This document shows positions 1-11,394 of a stretch of DNA of 64,000 bases, one piece after another (position 1 is the stretch's first letter; each line of letters begins with the position of its first letter). Position numbers and translations under genes: made by a program. The stretch is from Xiphophorus maculatus (taxonomy: Eukaryota; Chordata; Actinopteri; Cyprinodontiformes; Poeciliidae): the NCBI RefSeq assembly GCF_002775205.1, contig NC_036446.1, positions 1,148,272 to 1,212,271 of the forward strand, written 5' to 3'. The notes below the pieces were generated by a model. That model made no database searches. It worked only from the letters and a program-made list of their open reading frames with translations, and was not told where the DNA came from.

Positions 1-2710
1 TCCCAGATGAAACAAAATGGCCTCCAGAACCTTCAGCCTAGGAAATGATTGTCCTGATGGCATCAAAGCTCCTCCCACTTCAAAGATCTTAGAAACTCAG
101 AGTTTTAAATGTTGGAAAACTTGGCTGTCAATCAGCTTCAGGCTTTAGATCATATTTCATCTCCAGAGTCGAGTTGTTTACATTTCTGTCTCTCTTTCTG
201 ATGTAAAAAATGAAGAAAGTCGGAAAAGAATCGACTCCATTGCAATTATTGTCTAATCTGCTTCTGATTGGCTGATCAGGACCTCCCGACGGCTCCTTCT
301 CCAGAAGCTGCAAAGACATAAAGTAAAACGGCACCAGAACCAGGTAGAAACAATCCCAACTGAGTCCAAACTGCCTAATTCTCTAAATAGAAAAATTTTA
401 ACCCTTCAGATTTAAGGAGAGCAGGAAGTTTATTTTGTCTCCTGGTGCTGAGTAGATATTCTTATGTTCTGTTTGAATCACATTTTCCAATCTGTTTAGT
501 TTTTTCTATTTTCTATTATGATTTCTGAATTATTAAGTTAGTAAATTTTTTCAAATTGTCTCTTTAAGAAGCTCCTGCTCTTCCTGAAGCTCCGCCTCCA
601 GGAAGTCGTCCCAACATGGCTCCTCTATTAACCCTTTAATGATCTTACCAACGTAGCTCCTATAATGAGCTCAGCAGCTGTTTGCTAATTGCTGCTGGCT
701 AGTCTGAAGGAGCTGAGTGGGGGAGGAGCTGCGCCTGGAAGGCGGGGCTAGATCCACCCAGGCGTTTTAACAGCTGACTGGTCGCCATGGAGATGAAATG
801 ACTTCTCAAACATGAAAGAATCAAAGTAACACTCCAGGTTTGTTATTAATGAATAAAATTATAACATGATGGAAAGATTAAAAATAGTCAATTTCACACA
901 ATACTGCCCCTTTAAATCATTTTCTGTTGTTGGCTCCTAAACCTTTCCTCTCAGAGTAATGCTACGTCCAGAAACTAGAAAAACATTTTATTTATTTATT
1001 GATTAAAAATGACTCGCATACATTAGACAGATTTTACAGGTAAAGTTTTGCTTTTCAGGCTGATTTTGTTTTTTTAAATCGACCAAAAGAAAAATTCTTC
1101 TGCTTACAGCTAAACTGGAAAGGACAAAAAGAAAAATATCCTCGCTGTATTGAAAGCAACATGAATGTTAAAATGTAATTCCAGCAATTTTATGAAAGCG
1201 GAGCAGAATAAACTGTTGACGGTGTGAAATTACAGGCTGCAGATCCATCCTCCAGAACGGAACCGAGCAGAAACTTTATGGAAAACATAAAAACAGAGCC
1301 GCTCATCAGAACCGTCAGAACCGCCTGGCAGTGATTTCCCCTCATGCCGGGCGGATCAGAACCTTGACGGGGAACCGGGGCGATTCAGGAGAATCGCCAT
1401 GCAGGTGTGGCTTCCTCCAGGCCGGAGAGGAAACATCAAGCAGCGCGGTGACAGGAAGCTGCGCTGGCCTGCAGACCGTGACATGTTCATGCTCCCATCA
1501 TTAACCTGAGCGCTGCCGCGAGGCAAACACTGACGCTGTCTGTTCCCCGACAGGTGAGGCGCAGGTGGAGCGGCAGCCAATGAGCTGCTGCATGACGAAA
1601 CTACAGGCATGATGATAATAACAACCCAAAGTCTTTACTTAATGATACAAAGACGGCGTCTGAAATCTAGAAAGGCGGAAATTTAAAGAGATTTTTAGTT
1701 GAAATTTGATGCCGGCAGCAAGTTTTTGAAAAAGTTGGGACAGCGACATGTTTACCACCGCGTTGCATCAGCTGGAGGTGAAGCGGGGAGCCGCTGCTGT
1801 CCTGTTAACAGAAAAGGTTTCCGGAAAAACAGCAAACGTTTGGAATCACGGAGTAAATAATGCAGCAGTTTACAAATCATTAAAACAAACGCATGTGGAA
1901 GACTGGACTTTATTTGCAAAATGAACATTAAGACGATGCATTATTAATGAGGACGGCTGCTGGCCGTTAATGTTCTCTTTACTGCATTTTGAACATTCAG
2001 AGAACATTCCTGCAGGATTTCAGTTTATTTCTCCTAAAGATTCCGTTAGAAAACAAACAGAACCGGATCTGGAACGTTCTGCCTGAGCTAAATGGAACGT
2101 GACCAATCTGCTCCAGATTCCCGCATTTGATGTTTTTTATGATATTAAAACAGTCAGAAATATTAATAATCAGTAATTCAGAGCTGATTCCTGCAGATTA
2201 AATGTTTTTTACGGATTCTGCAGATTTTAAAACTTTTATCAGCAGCGTCTTCATCACCCAAGGACAGTAAAACTGCAGAGGACTCTTCCTGTAATTAATT
2301 CCCGGCAGCTCCCACAGGTAGGAGCGTCCACCTCCAGATTCAGCAGAGATTATTGAGGATGATTAAACTCTCAGTCAGCAGCAGACACTTGTGTTTTTAC
2401 CTGAGCTCGGCCATTTTTTATCTCCACCAACAGGGAGATGTTTAAAAAGCGAACTACAGATTCTCATCCAGCACAGATCAGCTGCAGGATGACGAACCCG
2501 GAGCAGGAAGTCATCAGTTCAACAACCAGCAGGGAGCAGATTAAATACATATTTACAGTTTCTCTCATGTTGTAAGTTTTTCTTTAGCTTTTGGAGGCTG
2601 AATGACAGAAATATATGGACCCAGAAACCCGTCCTGCTGCGGAGACGGACGCTGCCGGGCGCCTGAACCTCCAGGAGTTTAACTGCTGACTTCAGGCCCG
2701 GCGGCAGGGG
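1..2710. other. Gene-free stretch, no exon recognised
   Basis: Short open frames here have no family resemblance and no consistent splice signals, and much of the DNA is AT-rich. One recognisable repeat lies at about 548-917 and has its own entry. The part from 1230 to 1600 is GC-richer and carries several CAGAACC words, but nothing marks it as coding. It could be intergenic or part of an intron of a gene that extends beyond the window. Confidence 0.6.
548..917. repeat. MITE-like element, GGGGCAGTAT family, copy 1
   Basis: The segment closely matches the one at 38,148-38,580: both carry AAGCTCCGCCTCCAGGAAGT, then a GCTAATTGCTGCTGGCTAGT block, then a stretch on CCACCCAGGCGTTTT. The right end here is ATACTGCCCCTTTAA, which pairs with the AAAGGGGTACTG left end of the 38-kb copy, so the family has terminal inverted repeats. 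The left terminus of this copy is not clear. No coding capacity is seen. Assignment to a DNA-transposon-derived, non-autonomous class is inference from the inverted ends. Confidence 0.65.
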
Positions 2711-3184
2711 CGGGTATTGGGAGGCATTGGGAGGTATTGGGGGGCATTGGAGGGCATTGGGAGGTATTGGGGGGCATTGGGGGGCATTGGGGGGTATTGG
2801 GGGGCATTGGGGGGCATTGGGAGGCATTGGGGGCATTGGGGGATATTGGGGGGCATTGGGGGGCATTGGGAGGCATTGGGGGCATTGGGAGGTATTGGGG
2901 GGCATTGGGGGGCATTGGGGGGTATTGGGGGGCATTGGGGGATATTGGGGGGCATTGGGGGGCATTGGAAGGCATTGGGGGCATTGGGAGGTATTGGGGG
3001 GCATTGGGGGCATTGGGAGGTATTGGGGGGCATTGGAGGGCATTGGGAGGTATTGGGGGGCATTGGGGGCATTGGGAGGTATTGGGGGGCATTGGAGGGC
3101 ATTGGGAGGTATTGGGAGGCATTGGGGGCATTGGGAGGTATTGGGGGGCATTGGGGGGCATTGGGGGATATTGGGGGGCATTGC
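2711..3184. repeat. G-rich 10-bp minisatellite
   Basis: About 47 tandem copies of a 10-bp unit, GGGGGGCATT, with variants GGGAGGTATT, GGAGGGCATT and GGGGGATATT; some units are shortened by a base. The + strand carries a run of three to six G in nearly every unit, so it has high G-quadruplex potential. Open frames of 160-220 codons cross it in several frames on both strands because the unit rarely contains stops. They are artefacts of the repeat (glycine/histidine/tryptophan or proline/asparagine strings). Confidence 0.97.
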
Positions 3185-3273
3185 CCGCCCACAGAGTCAG
3201 CCATCCCCCCCTGGACTGGAAGCTGTTTGTTGTTTTTACCTTAAAATGGCCAACTCTCTGTTATTCCTATACA

Positions 3274-3520
3274 GTAGGGTAGGGGTGGGCATCTCCAGAC
3301 CTGGAGGGCCTAAAAGTCTCCTGCAACCTTTAGATGTGTCTCTATTCAACACACCTGAGTCAAATAATGAGGCCATTAGCAGAACCTGGAGAACCTGACT
3401 GCACTGAGGAGGCGAGTTAGCTGTTGGATTCAAGCGTGTTGGACCAGGGAGACGTCTAAGAGTTGCAGGACACCGGACCTCCAGGACCAGGATCGCTCAC
3501 TCCTGCAGTAGGGGCTTCCG
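3274..3520. repeat. hAT-like MITE with GGGGTGGGC ends
   Basis: The element starts at GTAGGGGTGGGCATCTCC, with CAGACCTGGAGGG following, and ends in CCGGACCTCCAGGACC and then CGCTCACTCCTGCAGTA. The two ends are imperfect inverted repeats. The interior contains CAACACACCTGAGTCAAATAA near one end and a diverged reverse complement (GTGTTGGACCAGGGAGA) near the other. This arrangement is familiar as a very common non-autonomous repeat in fish genomes. Superfamily assignment is from memory of the end motif and is not proven here. Confidence 0.6.
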
Positions 3521-3869
3521 CACCTCCCATGTCTGTGTCCTCTGTCACTAATCTGTTGTAACCTGTTTTTCCGAGCCGCCTTTAAATGCAACATGAGCAC
3601 TACGACGCTCCCGCTGAGTTTACACCTGTGCAGCAGTGCAGAGCTACTCAGGTGTGTTAGAATCATGGCAGCAAACCAGCAAAACGCAAAGAACTTTGCA
3701 GTTTTCCCCCCAAATTAACCGACTGAGTTGAGTAAAGATGTTCAATCAGCTAATGTTAGCTAAACAATGACCAGCTAATGTTAGCTAAAAGATGACCAGC
3801 TAATGTTAGCTAAAAGATGACTAGCTAGTAACAATACAGCATCTTAAGCTTGTTAACTAGTAGCCTGTA

Positions 3870-4080
3870 CATGGCCGTGCCATGGTGGCGTAGCGGTTAG
3901 CGCGACCCGTATTTGGAGGCCTTCAGTCCTCGACGCGGCCGTCGCGGGTTCGACTCCCGGACCCGACGACATTTGCCGCATGTCTTCCCCCCTCTCCTTC
4001 CCTGTTTCCTGTCAGCCTGCTGTCATATAAGGGGCACTAGAGCCACAAAAGACCCTGGAGGGGTAAAAAATCCCAAAAAA
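3870..4080 (+). mobile_element. tRNA-derived SINE with intact target-site duplication
   Basis: The head resembles a tRNA gene: an A-box-like TGGCGTAGCGGTTAGC (about 3886-3901) and a near-canonical B box GGTTCGACTCC at 3947-3957. A non-tRNA body follows (TGCCGCATGTCTTCCCCC, then TCATATAAGGGGCACTAG), and the element ends in an A-rich tail, AAAAAATCCCAAAAAAA. It is flanked by an exact 15-bp direct repeat, AACTAGTAGCCTGTA, at 3855-3869 and 4081-4095. That repeat shows insertion by target-primed reverse transcription and, being perfect, suggests a fairly recent event. It is a SINE and not a functional tRNA gene: the anticodon arm does not fold convincingly and the sequence runs on past the acceptor. 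Confidence 0.88.
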
Positions 4081-4095
4081 AACTAGTAGCCTGTA

Positions 4096-5479
4096 GACCA
4101 CTGATGTTGTCTACATTCTGACCCGGTTCTGTTTTCCAGCAGCCAGACTCTCTGCTGGTCTGGAGTTTTGTTGCTGCCAACGCGGCTCTGATCTCATTTA
4201 TTACAGTCTGCTGTTTATTACAGTAAATGGAGAAATAAAAACTCGTTTCTGCTGCTGCTTTTCATAAGCAGCAACACAGAGCGACAGGAAGTCAATAAAA
4301 ACCAGATTATTGTCGGTCAAACCGGATCCCTGCTGGAGGTCTGGGCCCAGATAGGCGTCCACTTAGCGCCTGCGGGACCTGGGACACGATTCAACATATT
4401 TAGAGTAAACTCACATCATTTACTAGATTTTTCTTCAAAACACTCTTCTTTCAGATTTTGACTCTTAAATTGTCTTTAAATTTGACTTTTTATGGTTAAA
4501 AGAATTTATCCGTGGAAAAATAAAATTAGAAAAAATTAAGTTTGAAAACGTAAATCAAAAAATGGAAATATAAAATCTGACAAAATAATTTGAAAAATAA
4601 AATCCTAAAAAGAATCATTTGAAACAAAATTGGAAAATTAAAAATCTTAAAAGATCATTTGAAAATATAAAATCAGAAAAAATGGCAAACTAACTTTAGA
4701 TGAAAATACTCTCAAAACATATTTTTGATTGAGAAGTTTTTCAAAATTTCATTTTTGACAATAGTTTTGTAATAAATGTCTCTCTAGATATCAGCAGTGT
4801 GTAAAAACCAGAAGGTCCCGTTAGCTCTGAATGTAGCAAAGTCTGTTTTAGAAAGAGAAGAAGAAGAACCGGATCGTCTTCCTGTTTCTTCCTGGTCAGA
4901 AAACCTTCATAGAGGAAGAATCTGATGTAAACAGGTAAAGGCAAAAGTCAGCAGCACTTTAACTCACACTGAAAAAAATCAGCTTTATCACAGGAAATGG
5001 CCAGAGCGTCCCGCAGGCTGTAATGAAACAGCAGAGGTCACGACCTCCAGCGGCGCTTCAGGACAGAACCGGTCCCGGCTGGCGGTTCTGCGGCGGACCT
5101 TTAATATGCGACTCCATCGACCTGAACGCTCCCCAGCGAGCGACGCGGCGCGGCGCTGATGGAGAGCGACAGCGCGCTGACAGAGACCGCTCAATCTCAT
5201 CGACGCTCCAGGGGCAGCTGCTGCACTGTGGTCCAGTCAAAGTAAAGGAGAGCAACTCCAAATCTCACTGCAGATACTAAAGAGGACATGGAGATTTTAC
5301 TTTGGTTCTAATGGTTCTGGGTTTTTCATATTTTGCCTTATGTTTAATTAGTTTTTACAGTGTGTTTGCTAGTTTTTAGTAGTTACTAAATATTAAGTTT
5401 TTCTTAGTTGTAGTTTCAGTTTCTTTATACTTTGTATAAAAAACAGATTATAGGTAATTTCTGGAGACATGTCCTGACT
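4096..5479. other. Gene-free stretch with a GC-rich island at 4990-5280
   Basis: Bases 4430-4740 are very AT-rich, with loosely repeated phrases of the GAAAATAAAATC type. Bases 4990-5280 stand out as GC- and CpG-rich, including GCGAGCGACGCGGCGCGGCG. Three frames are open across the island, but none has a recognisable domain or flanking splice sites. It could be an orphan CpG island or a regulatory element; I cannot decide. Confidence 0.45.
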
Positions 5480-5640
5480 ATCAGCATCCAATCTGAGGCA
5501 TGGTGCTGGCAGCATCATGCTGCGGGGCTGCAGGAGGAGCCGGTGCGCTTCTGGACACAGATGGAATCATGAGGAGAAATCATCGGAACCAAACTTCAGT
5601 CAGGAAGTTACAGCTCAGGTCCAAACGGGTCCGATGCCCC
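5480..5640 (+). mobile_element. Tc1/mariner transposase relic (short)
   Basis: The stretch GGCATGGTGCTGGCAGCATC, followed by ATGCTGCGGGGCTG, matches the highly conserved part of Tc1-family transposase genes encoding a G-[GA]-[GS]-[IM]-M-x-W-G-like segment. Downstream codons fit GALLDTDGIMR, the usual continuation. The copy is frame-damaged and short, with no start, no catalytic triad and no inverted repeats found. It is a dead fragment. Confidence 0.6.
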
Positions 5641-5641
5641 A

Positions 5642-6016
5642 CACTGCAAAAACACTAAATATGACCAAGTATTTCTAGTTTTTAAGTGTAAATATGTGAG
5701 TCTATCTGAAATGAGACCAAATTAACCTAAAAGTAACAAAAAGTGGAGCTTTATTTAACTCAATAATTCCTTAATATTGATTTTAAAAAGTTTTAGTTCG
5801 ACTGGAAGATTATTTAACTTCTAACGTGGAAAAAATTCTGTTATAAATGAAACAATCTGTTAGTGGAACTGAGACTTTTCATCAATTTTAAAGAATTACC
5901 GCCTTGAATTAAACTTCTATTTTCTGCTGAATTGCCTTTATTAAATTGAAATAAAATATTTGAACCAGAAACTAGATAATAAAAAAAACACCTGGATTAA
6001 TTGGATGTTTTGCAGT
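5642..6016. repeat. MITE with CACTGCAAAAACAC ends
   Basis: The left end, CACTGCAAAAACAC (5642-5655), is mirrored at the right by GTTTTGCAGTG (6006-6016). The interior is AT-rich and contains TGACCAAGTATTTCTAG, a phrase I recognise from abundant fish repeats with this terminus. It has no coding capacity. The transposon superfamily is uncertain. Confidence 0.65.
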
Positions 6017-6986
6017 GCAGAGCGGCTTCAGGAAAACAACCGACAGAACCGGACCAGAACTCCAGAACTGCTGTACAGTATGTAAACTTCTGACCATGAA
6101 CACATTAATCAATCATTGACTTCATATCATTTATTCATCCATCCAGTAAAACGGTTCTGGACGGTCAGTTTCTGACTAATTAATTTAATATTTAACCAAA
6201 ATAAAATAAAAACAACAAACTGAGAGAAAGCAGAACGTCCAACATGGCGTCCAGCTGACCGCAGACAGAATCAATAACTGATTAATCTGCAGATTATTTC
6301 ACATTTTAACAGACAAAGTTTCTGGTTGTCTTTATTTATTTTAAAGACTTCTGCAGAAATATTTCTATTTTTTCCTCAGGAACTTTCTTCATACTCTCTG
6401 CTGCACCACAAACTGATTTCCATCAAAGATCTTCAGCAGATTTTCTGTTTTTCTGGGTCTTTTTTTGCCTCTACATGAATAATCTCAAACTCCACAACTT
6501 TCCTGGAAGGTTTGTTTTTCATTTTTCACCAGTTTCAAGCTGCAGATATAAACGAGAGCAGCAGCAGTCGCCTGTCGCCTGTCAGGAAACGAGTTTACAG
6601 ACGAGTCCATCATCCTGCGGCGTGCCCAGGCAGAAACTCCGTTTCCCTCCTGAACGTCCTGCTCCTGTTCAGACACGCCCACCAAACTACCACTCCACTT
6701 CCTGTTGGAGAGAAATTTAACTTCCTGATTTATCTGCATCACTGGAAAGAAACGGATCGTCTTTAAATACGACCGAAACGTTTCTGATCCGAGGCTGAAA
6801 CCAGGAAGTTAGTTAGTGAACGACGTCTTCCTGGCTAAACGCCCCAACGCTCCTCTTCTATCAGCCGCTCTTCAAAACAGGAAAGATCAGATCTCCATGG
6901 CAACAAGATGCTGGTTATATCAGCTCTACCATGACAACATGTTTGGAACGCTGAGCTCTGGTCAGATTAGTTTTATGATTGGGAGA

Positions 6987-7114
6987 ACCAGTTCCACCAG
7001 TCCCACCAGTCCCACCAGTCCAACCAGTTCCACCAGTCCAATCAGTCCCACCAGTCCAACCAGTCCAACCAGTCCAGCCAGTCCAACCAGTTCAACCAGT
7101 CCCACCAGTCCCCC
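6987..7114. repeat. 9-bp minisatellite (CCAACCAGT-type)
   Basis: About 14 copies of a 9-bp unit with variants CCCACCAGT, CCAACCAGT and TCCACCAGT. The three + frames read as serine/proline/threonine or valine/proline/glutamine strings and have no other coding sign. Confidence 0.9.
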
Positions 7115-8019
7115 TCATGGCGTCTGAACGCGCTGACCTTTTTTCCTGCGCTGTGCCTTTAAGAGCTGCTGTCGGCCTGGCAGAGCACCAAGCTGTGAAA
7201 TCACCCTAATCCGGCCGTTCAGTCTTCATCCAGCTGATCAATGGCCGCCTCTGGACGGAGGAGCTGAGGATGGAAGGATGCTATCGACGCCGTGGAGCGG
7301 CTCGATAAATGGATTCCTTCAGTCCCCTCTATCTTTAAGACACGCTGCCTTTATTGATCCGTGGCTCCTTGCATCTCACTGCAAATGGTTTTCAAATATT
7401 AGCTCTTATTAAACTTGCTAAGCAGGCCACACAACAGCCAAGAAATCTCCACAGGCCACATAAAGTCCGAAATGAAAACTTTCTCCGATCCGCTGCTGAA
7501 CCTGTAATGAGCCGCGGGGCTTTAAGCAGAAACTCGGTCGACTCCTGCAGGAGGAAACATGAAGCCAGACGTCACAACCGGGATGCAGCAGAACCGGAAA
7601 AACCTCAAATAATCTTAGAAAACCAAAACAACAGAAGGAGGGAAAAATCCTGGTGGGAAACAGCAGATTTACAACAGATGATGCAACTGAAGGCTTATTT
7701 TACTCCTCTGGAGAATCTACAGAGAAGTGAATTAAAATCAATCAGAAAGAACAACGCTCTGCATCAGAACCTGGAACCGGGTCGGAACCGGGCAGGACGA
7801 CATCAGGAAGCCGATACAGTTTGCAGGACCATTAGGCATCAGGCTTTATTACCCGACATGATGCAGGATTTACCCTCTGATTCATCCAGCTTTTGTTTTT
7901 GCTTTTAAATATTTAAAGTCAATAAACTAAATACTAGAAAGAAAATAAAGAAAATAATACAGAGAGCCGTTTTCAAATTGGACTCGGTTTAAACAAAGAT
8001 AAAAACTTCACCATCTGCT

Positions 8020-8390
8020 CCACCTCCAGCTGCTGTGGTTCTGACCCAAACCAACCTGTTCCCCTCCTGGCCTGTGGGGGCGCTGCACCAAGAACCACTG
8101 AAGGAAACGACACAAAAACCTCTGAAGACGCTGAGAGCAACTTCCTTCTTCACCAGATGGAAACAAGATGGAGGTGTCAGATTTTAGAGCTGGAGGATTT
8201 CTCTTTAGTCTTTGGCTGAAGACCAGGAGCCATTTCTGCTGCTAGCGCTAGGCTAACACGTTAGCTTTCGTTGAATTTACCCAGAATGCCCTGCACTGTA
8301 GTCCACTTCCTGCTTTTAGAGTGGTCTCTGTTCACATTGGTTGGTTTGACTCAGAGCAGAGAGGAAGAGAACTACAGCAGCTGAAATGGA
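8020..8390. repeat. Foldback-type dispersed repeat, copy 1
   Basis: The segment is a diverged reverse complement of 63,140-63,490: both contain CCCTCCTGGCCTGTGGGGGC (here) or its complement (there), and CAGAATGCCCTGCACTG or its counterpart. Within this copy the left part CAGCTGCTGTGGTTCTGACC and the right part (about 8337-8383, ending ACAGCAGCTG) are inverted relative to each other, so the element can fold back on itself. It has no coding capacity. Confidence 0.6.
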
Positions 8391-9419
8391 AGAAATGTTG
8401 AAGTTCTGGTTCTGATCGGAGTGAGTCTGCCGGACCCTCAGGAGGAAAACACCCTGAAAACCATCAGGTCCTCCGCTGACGGTTCGATTCAGCACCAACA
8501 ACGAGGTTCAGACATTTCTGCTGCAGAAAACTGGATGAAAGGCAGGAAAAGGCAGCAGCAGACGGTGTTTAACTTCTGCCTCTGTTTGTGAAGCTTCATG
8601 TCAGGAAATGTTTTCTTTGCCTTTAATCGAATGTTCAGTTTCTACTCCGTCTCCAGACACAACAGTGCGGTCTTCCCTGGGGGAGGAAGCGGCCTGCGGT
8701 CATCCAGGCTAATGTACGGTGAAGGAAACAAAGCCTCCTCGGCCGGAGTCAGAGACAAAGCAGTGAAAGGCTGTTGAGGAGGAACACGCTCCAAAGGAGA
8801 GCGCTGAGGAAGCAGTTCTTCCCGGCTGAAAAGCTTCCATCTCCATGTAAACATGTTGCACAACAGCAGAACCAATCCCACAAATGGCTGCAGCACAGAG
8901 CCGCAGCCGGCTGAATGTTCTGCTGCAGGAAAACCTCCCCAGCAAACCGGCAGCTGCTGGAGAACTTTCCATCATTCATGCTCCAGTTGGAAAACATCTG
9001 CAAGGAGCAGCGGCTCTGATGCGTCCGTTTCCATGGAGACGAAACAAAGCTGCGTGGTTTTATTTCGCATGGCGACGCTCCAAACGCCTCATTCAGCCGG
9101 ATGAAGACGAATCCCTGAGCCTCGACCTGCAGCCTGAAGGTTTCTGTTTTCATCCAACCTGGACGGGATTCTGTGATTCTGGTGTTCGGCTCAGTTTGAT
9201 GTTTCTCTGCAGCTCTGACACATCTACACTCTAAAACAGAACCACAATCTGTTCCAATCATCCTAGTTTCCTTTCTTCCAGGAGCCTCTGCTCAGATTCT
9301 TCCTGCAAAAACATTTTGATCTCCAAAAGTACAAAACTTTCATCCCATCTGCTTTAATACTGAGCTGTAAAATATAGATTTATTCATTTTATTATGTATT
9401 TAATATGCAGAAGATTTTA

Positions 9420-9860
9420 GAATTTCACATGAGACACGCATCTTCAACCTTTTATCCGATTCACATGTGAAATTTGTGCCTCTAATACAGATTTGTAAAT
9501 TTTTCTTCGTATTTAATATGCAAAAATCTTACATGTGAAATATAGATTTTATTTTGAAGGGAAGCCTTCCTGTGGGAAAATGTATCATATAATAAGTTAT
9601 TAATGTTGAAATGGTAACATATGAAATGTGGGAATCCTTCAAATCACATGTGAAAAAGTGAATCTGTTGAAATGTGAAACTTTTTGTAGTACCATGTGAA
9701 ACATGTAATTCATGTGGTTTATTTTATTAATATGCATAAATAAAATAAAATGAAAAAATGTCATGAAAATGATCTTTTAATAAAATGTGAAAGATGAAAA
9801 ATGTTTTGTTTTCCAACATGTTGAATTTATTTTCAGTTTTAATGTGAAGGGTTATGGTTT
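9420..9860. repeat. Interspersed CACATGTGAAA-type phrases
   Basis: The phrase (C)ACATGTGAAA, or a near variant, recurs about ten times in 440 bp at irregular spacing (for example near 9465, 9531, 9645, 9690 and 9783). The flanks are very AT-rich. Most copies include the E-box-like core CATGTG. The spacing has no fixed period, so this is either a decayed tandem array or a cluster of binding-site-like words. Confidence 0.5.
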
Positions 9861-11394
9861 CCTCATGCGAAATGTTTTTATGTTTTTCCTTTTTATTTTC
9901 ATGTTGTGATATTTTTATGGGTGAAATCAGCAGAAACTCCAGGCTGTTGGGAAAATCTGCCTTTAAACATGAAACTCAATCAGAAACTGGATGTTTTAAA
10001 TAAAAAGACTTTTATTTGAACCCAAACTGTTTATTTTACACGTTTTTATTGTTTTATTGCCTTTTTAACACTTTTAAAGTTGTTTGCATTTAACTTGTGC
10101 ATCATTTTGTTCAGATCTACTGCTGGAAAAGTGATGAATATATTTAGTGATTTTTGTTGTTTGGTTTCTGTTTCCTGTTTCTCTAGAAAACAGGAAACGT
10201 AGAAACGTTCCCGCTGCTCTACGAACGCGTCCTTCAGAGAGGGAACGTTTCTCTGATCCGGACCTGATCATTATCAGAAAACTATAAAATATTTGTTCTG
10301 TTCTCTTCCTGCTGGAGGAAGAAGTTTGTGTTGCATTATGAATTCATGTCTCTGAGACCTTTAATATCCTCCATCTGGTCACACCTTCCTTTATTATCAC
10401 CCAGACTCATCTGCTATTTTTATTCCTGCTTTCTGCTGTTTCCAACACTAAATGAGGTTTTCTGAGCCCAATCCGAACTTCAGGACCTGAATTAACACTC
10501 AAACGAACAAAACCTGACGTGCACTTTGTGCGCCGACACAATGTGCCGTGATTACCGCCTGTTCTCTGTAGGACTGAAGTAAAAAGGCGCCACGCTTTTG
10601 CAGCTTTCAGCGGCTTGTTTTATTAAATGTCAGGCGTTCGGACTCAGCAGGAGCGCTGCACAGAAATTAAGAAGACAAAGTGCAGCCTGCAGGAGGGAAG
10701 CAGCTCTGAAGGAGCTTCACAGGTTGGAGCGATTACTGGGATTGTTGGAGAAGTTTCTGATTATTTACGCTGCTCTTTGTTAAGTCCGACCTGCTGCCAG
10801 CACTCAGCACTAACTCCACTTCCTGCCACCGTTAGATCCTGATTAGAGCAACAACCCGCAGCAGCAGCTGACCCGCTTCTGCAGACCACCAGCCCGCCGG
10901 TTCGATGCCGCGCTGTAAAAACTCACGGCCTCTCGCAGAGTTAATTAATAAACAAACTGGAACGAGATCGATCAGCGAGTCTGACGACTGAACCAATGGA
11001 TCAGAACCGGATCAGAACTGGAGCTGGACCAGTTTGAATATTTTTGCAGAAACAGATCAAGGAAACAGAACCAGATCAGAACTGGATCAGAACCGTCAGA
11101 CAAAGCGGTCTTTCAGAAATCTGACTCTTCCTCATATTCTGACGTTTTTTTCCTGATTTATTTTGATTTTTTATTTGCATAATTATGATTTTTTTCTCAT
11201 AATATTGTGACTCATATTTTCTAGATTTTTTCTTGAATTACAACTAAATTATCATATTGTCACATTTTTTGTATCGTGTGTCATAATTTTCCCTAACTAT
11301 AATAAACTGAAGTTATTATCTTTGGACCTAAAGAAGAACAATCTAGAGTTATAGATCTAGATCAGCTTGAGTTCTTCCAGCTGGAAACTAGAGA

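Larger units (their letters stand above)
7115..11394. other. Gene-free stretch; possible conserved non-coding islands
   Basis: No exon is recognised. A 184-codon open frame at 7354-7908 has no family resemblance and is probably chance. Bases 7140-7480 and 10,500-10,640 look less degenerate than their surroundings: mixed composition, no repeat phrases, with homeodomain-like AT cores inside GC-richer sequence. They are candidates for conserved non-coding elements. Bases 8640-9240 are GC-rich with overlapping open frames on both strands and no recognised product. Bases 10,020-10,330 are AT-rich and featureless. Confidence 0.4.

Noticed and set aside
2519-3398. Several 160-220-codon frames on both strands, Gly/His/Trp or Pro/Asn rich
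   Set aside because: They come from the 10-bp minisatellite. Three + and three - frames are open at once, which is a sign of repeat artefact.
3886-3960. Possible tRNA gene
   Set aside because: A and B boxes are present, but the segment is the head of a SINE with a poly(A)-like tail and target-site duplication.
7354-7908. 184-codon frame on +, Arg/Gln/Asn rich
   Set aside because: It has no recognisable domain and no coding-like composition or splice context. Nothing beyond length supports it.
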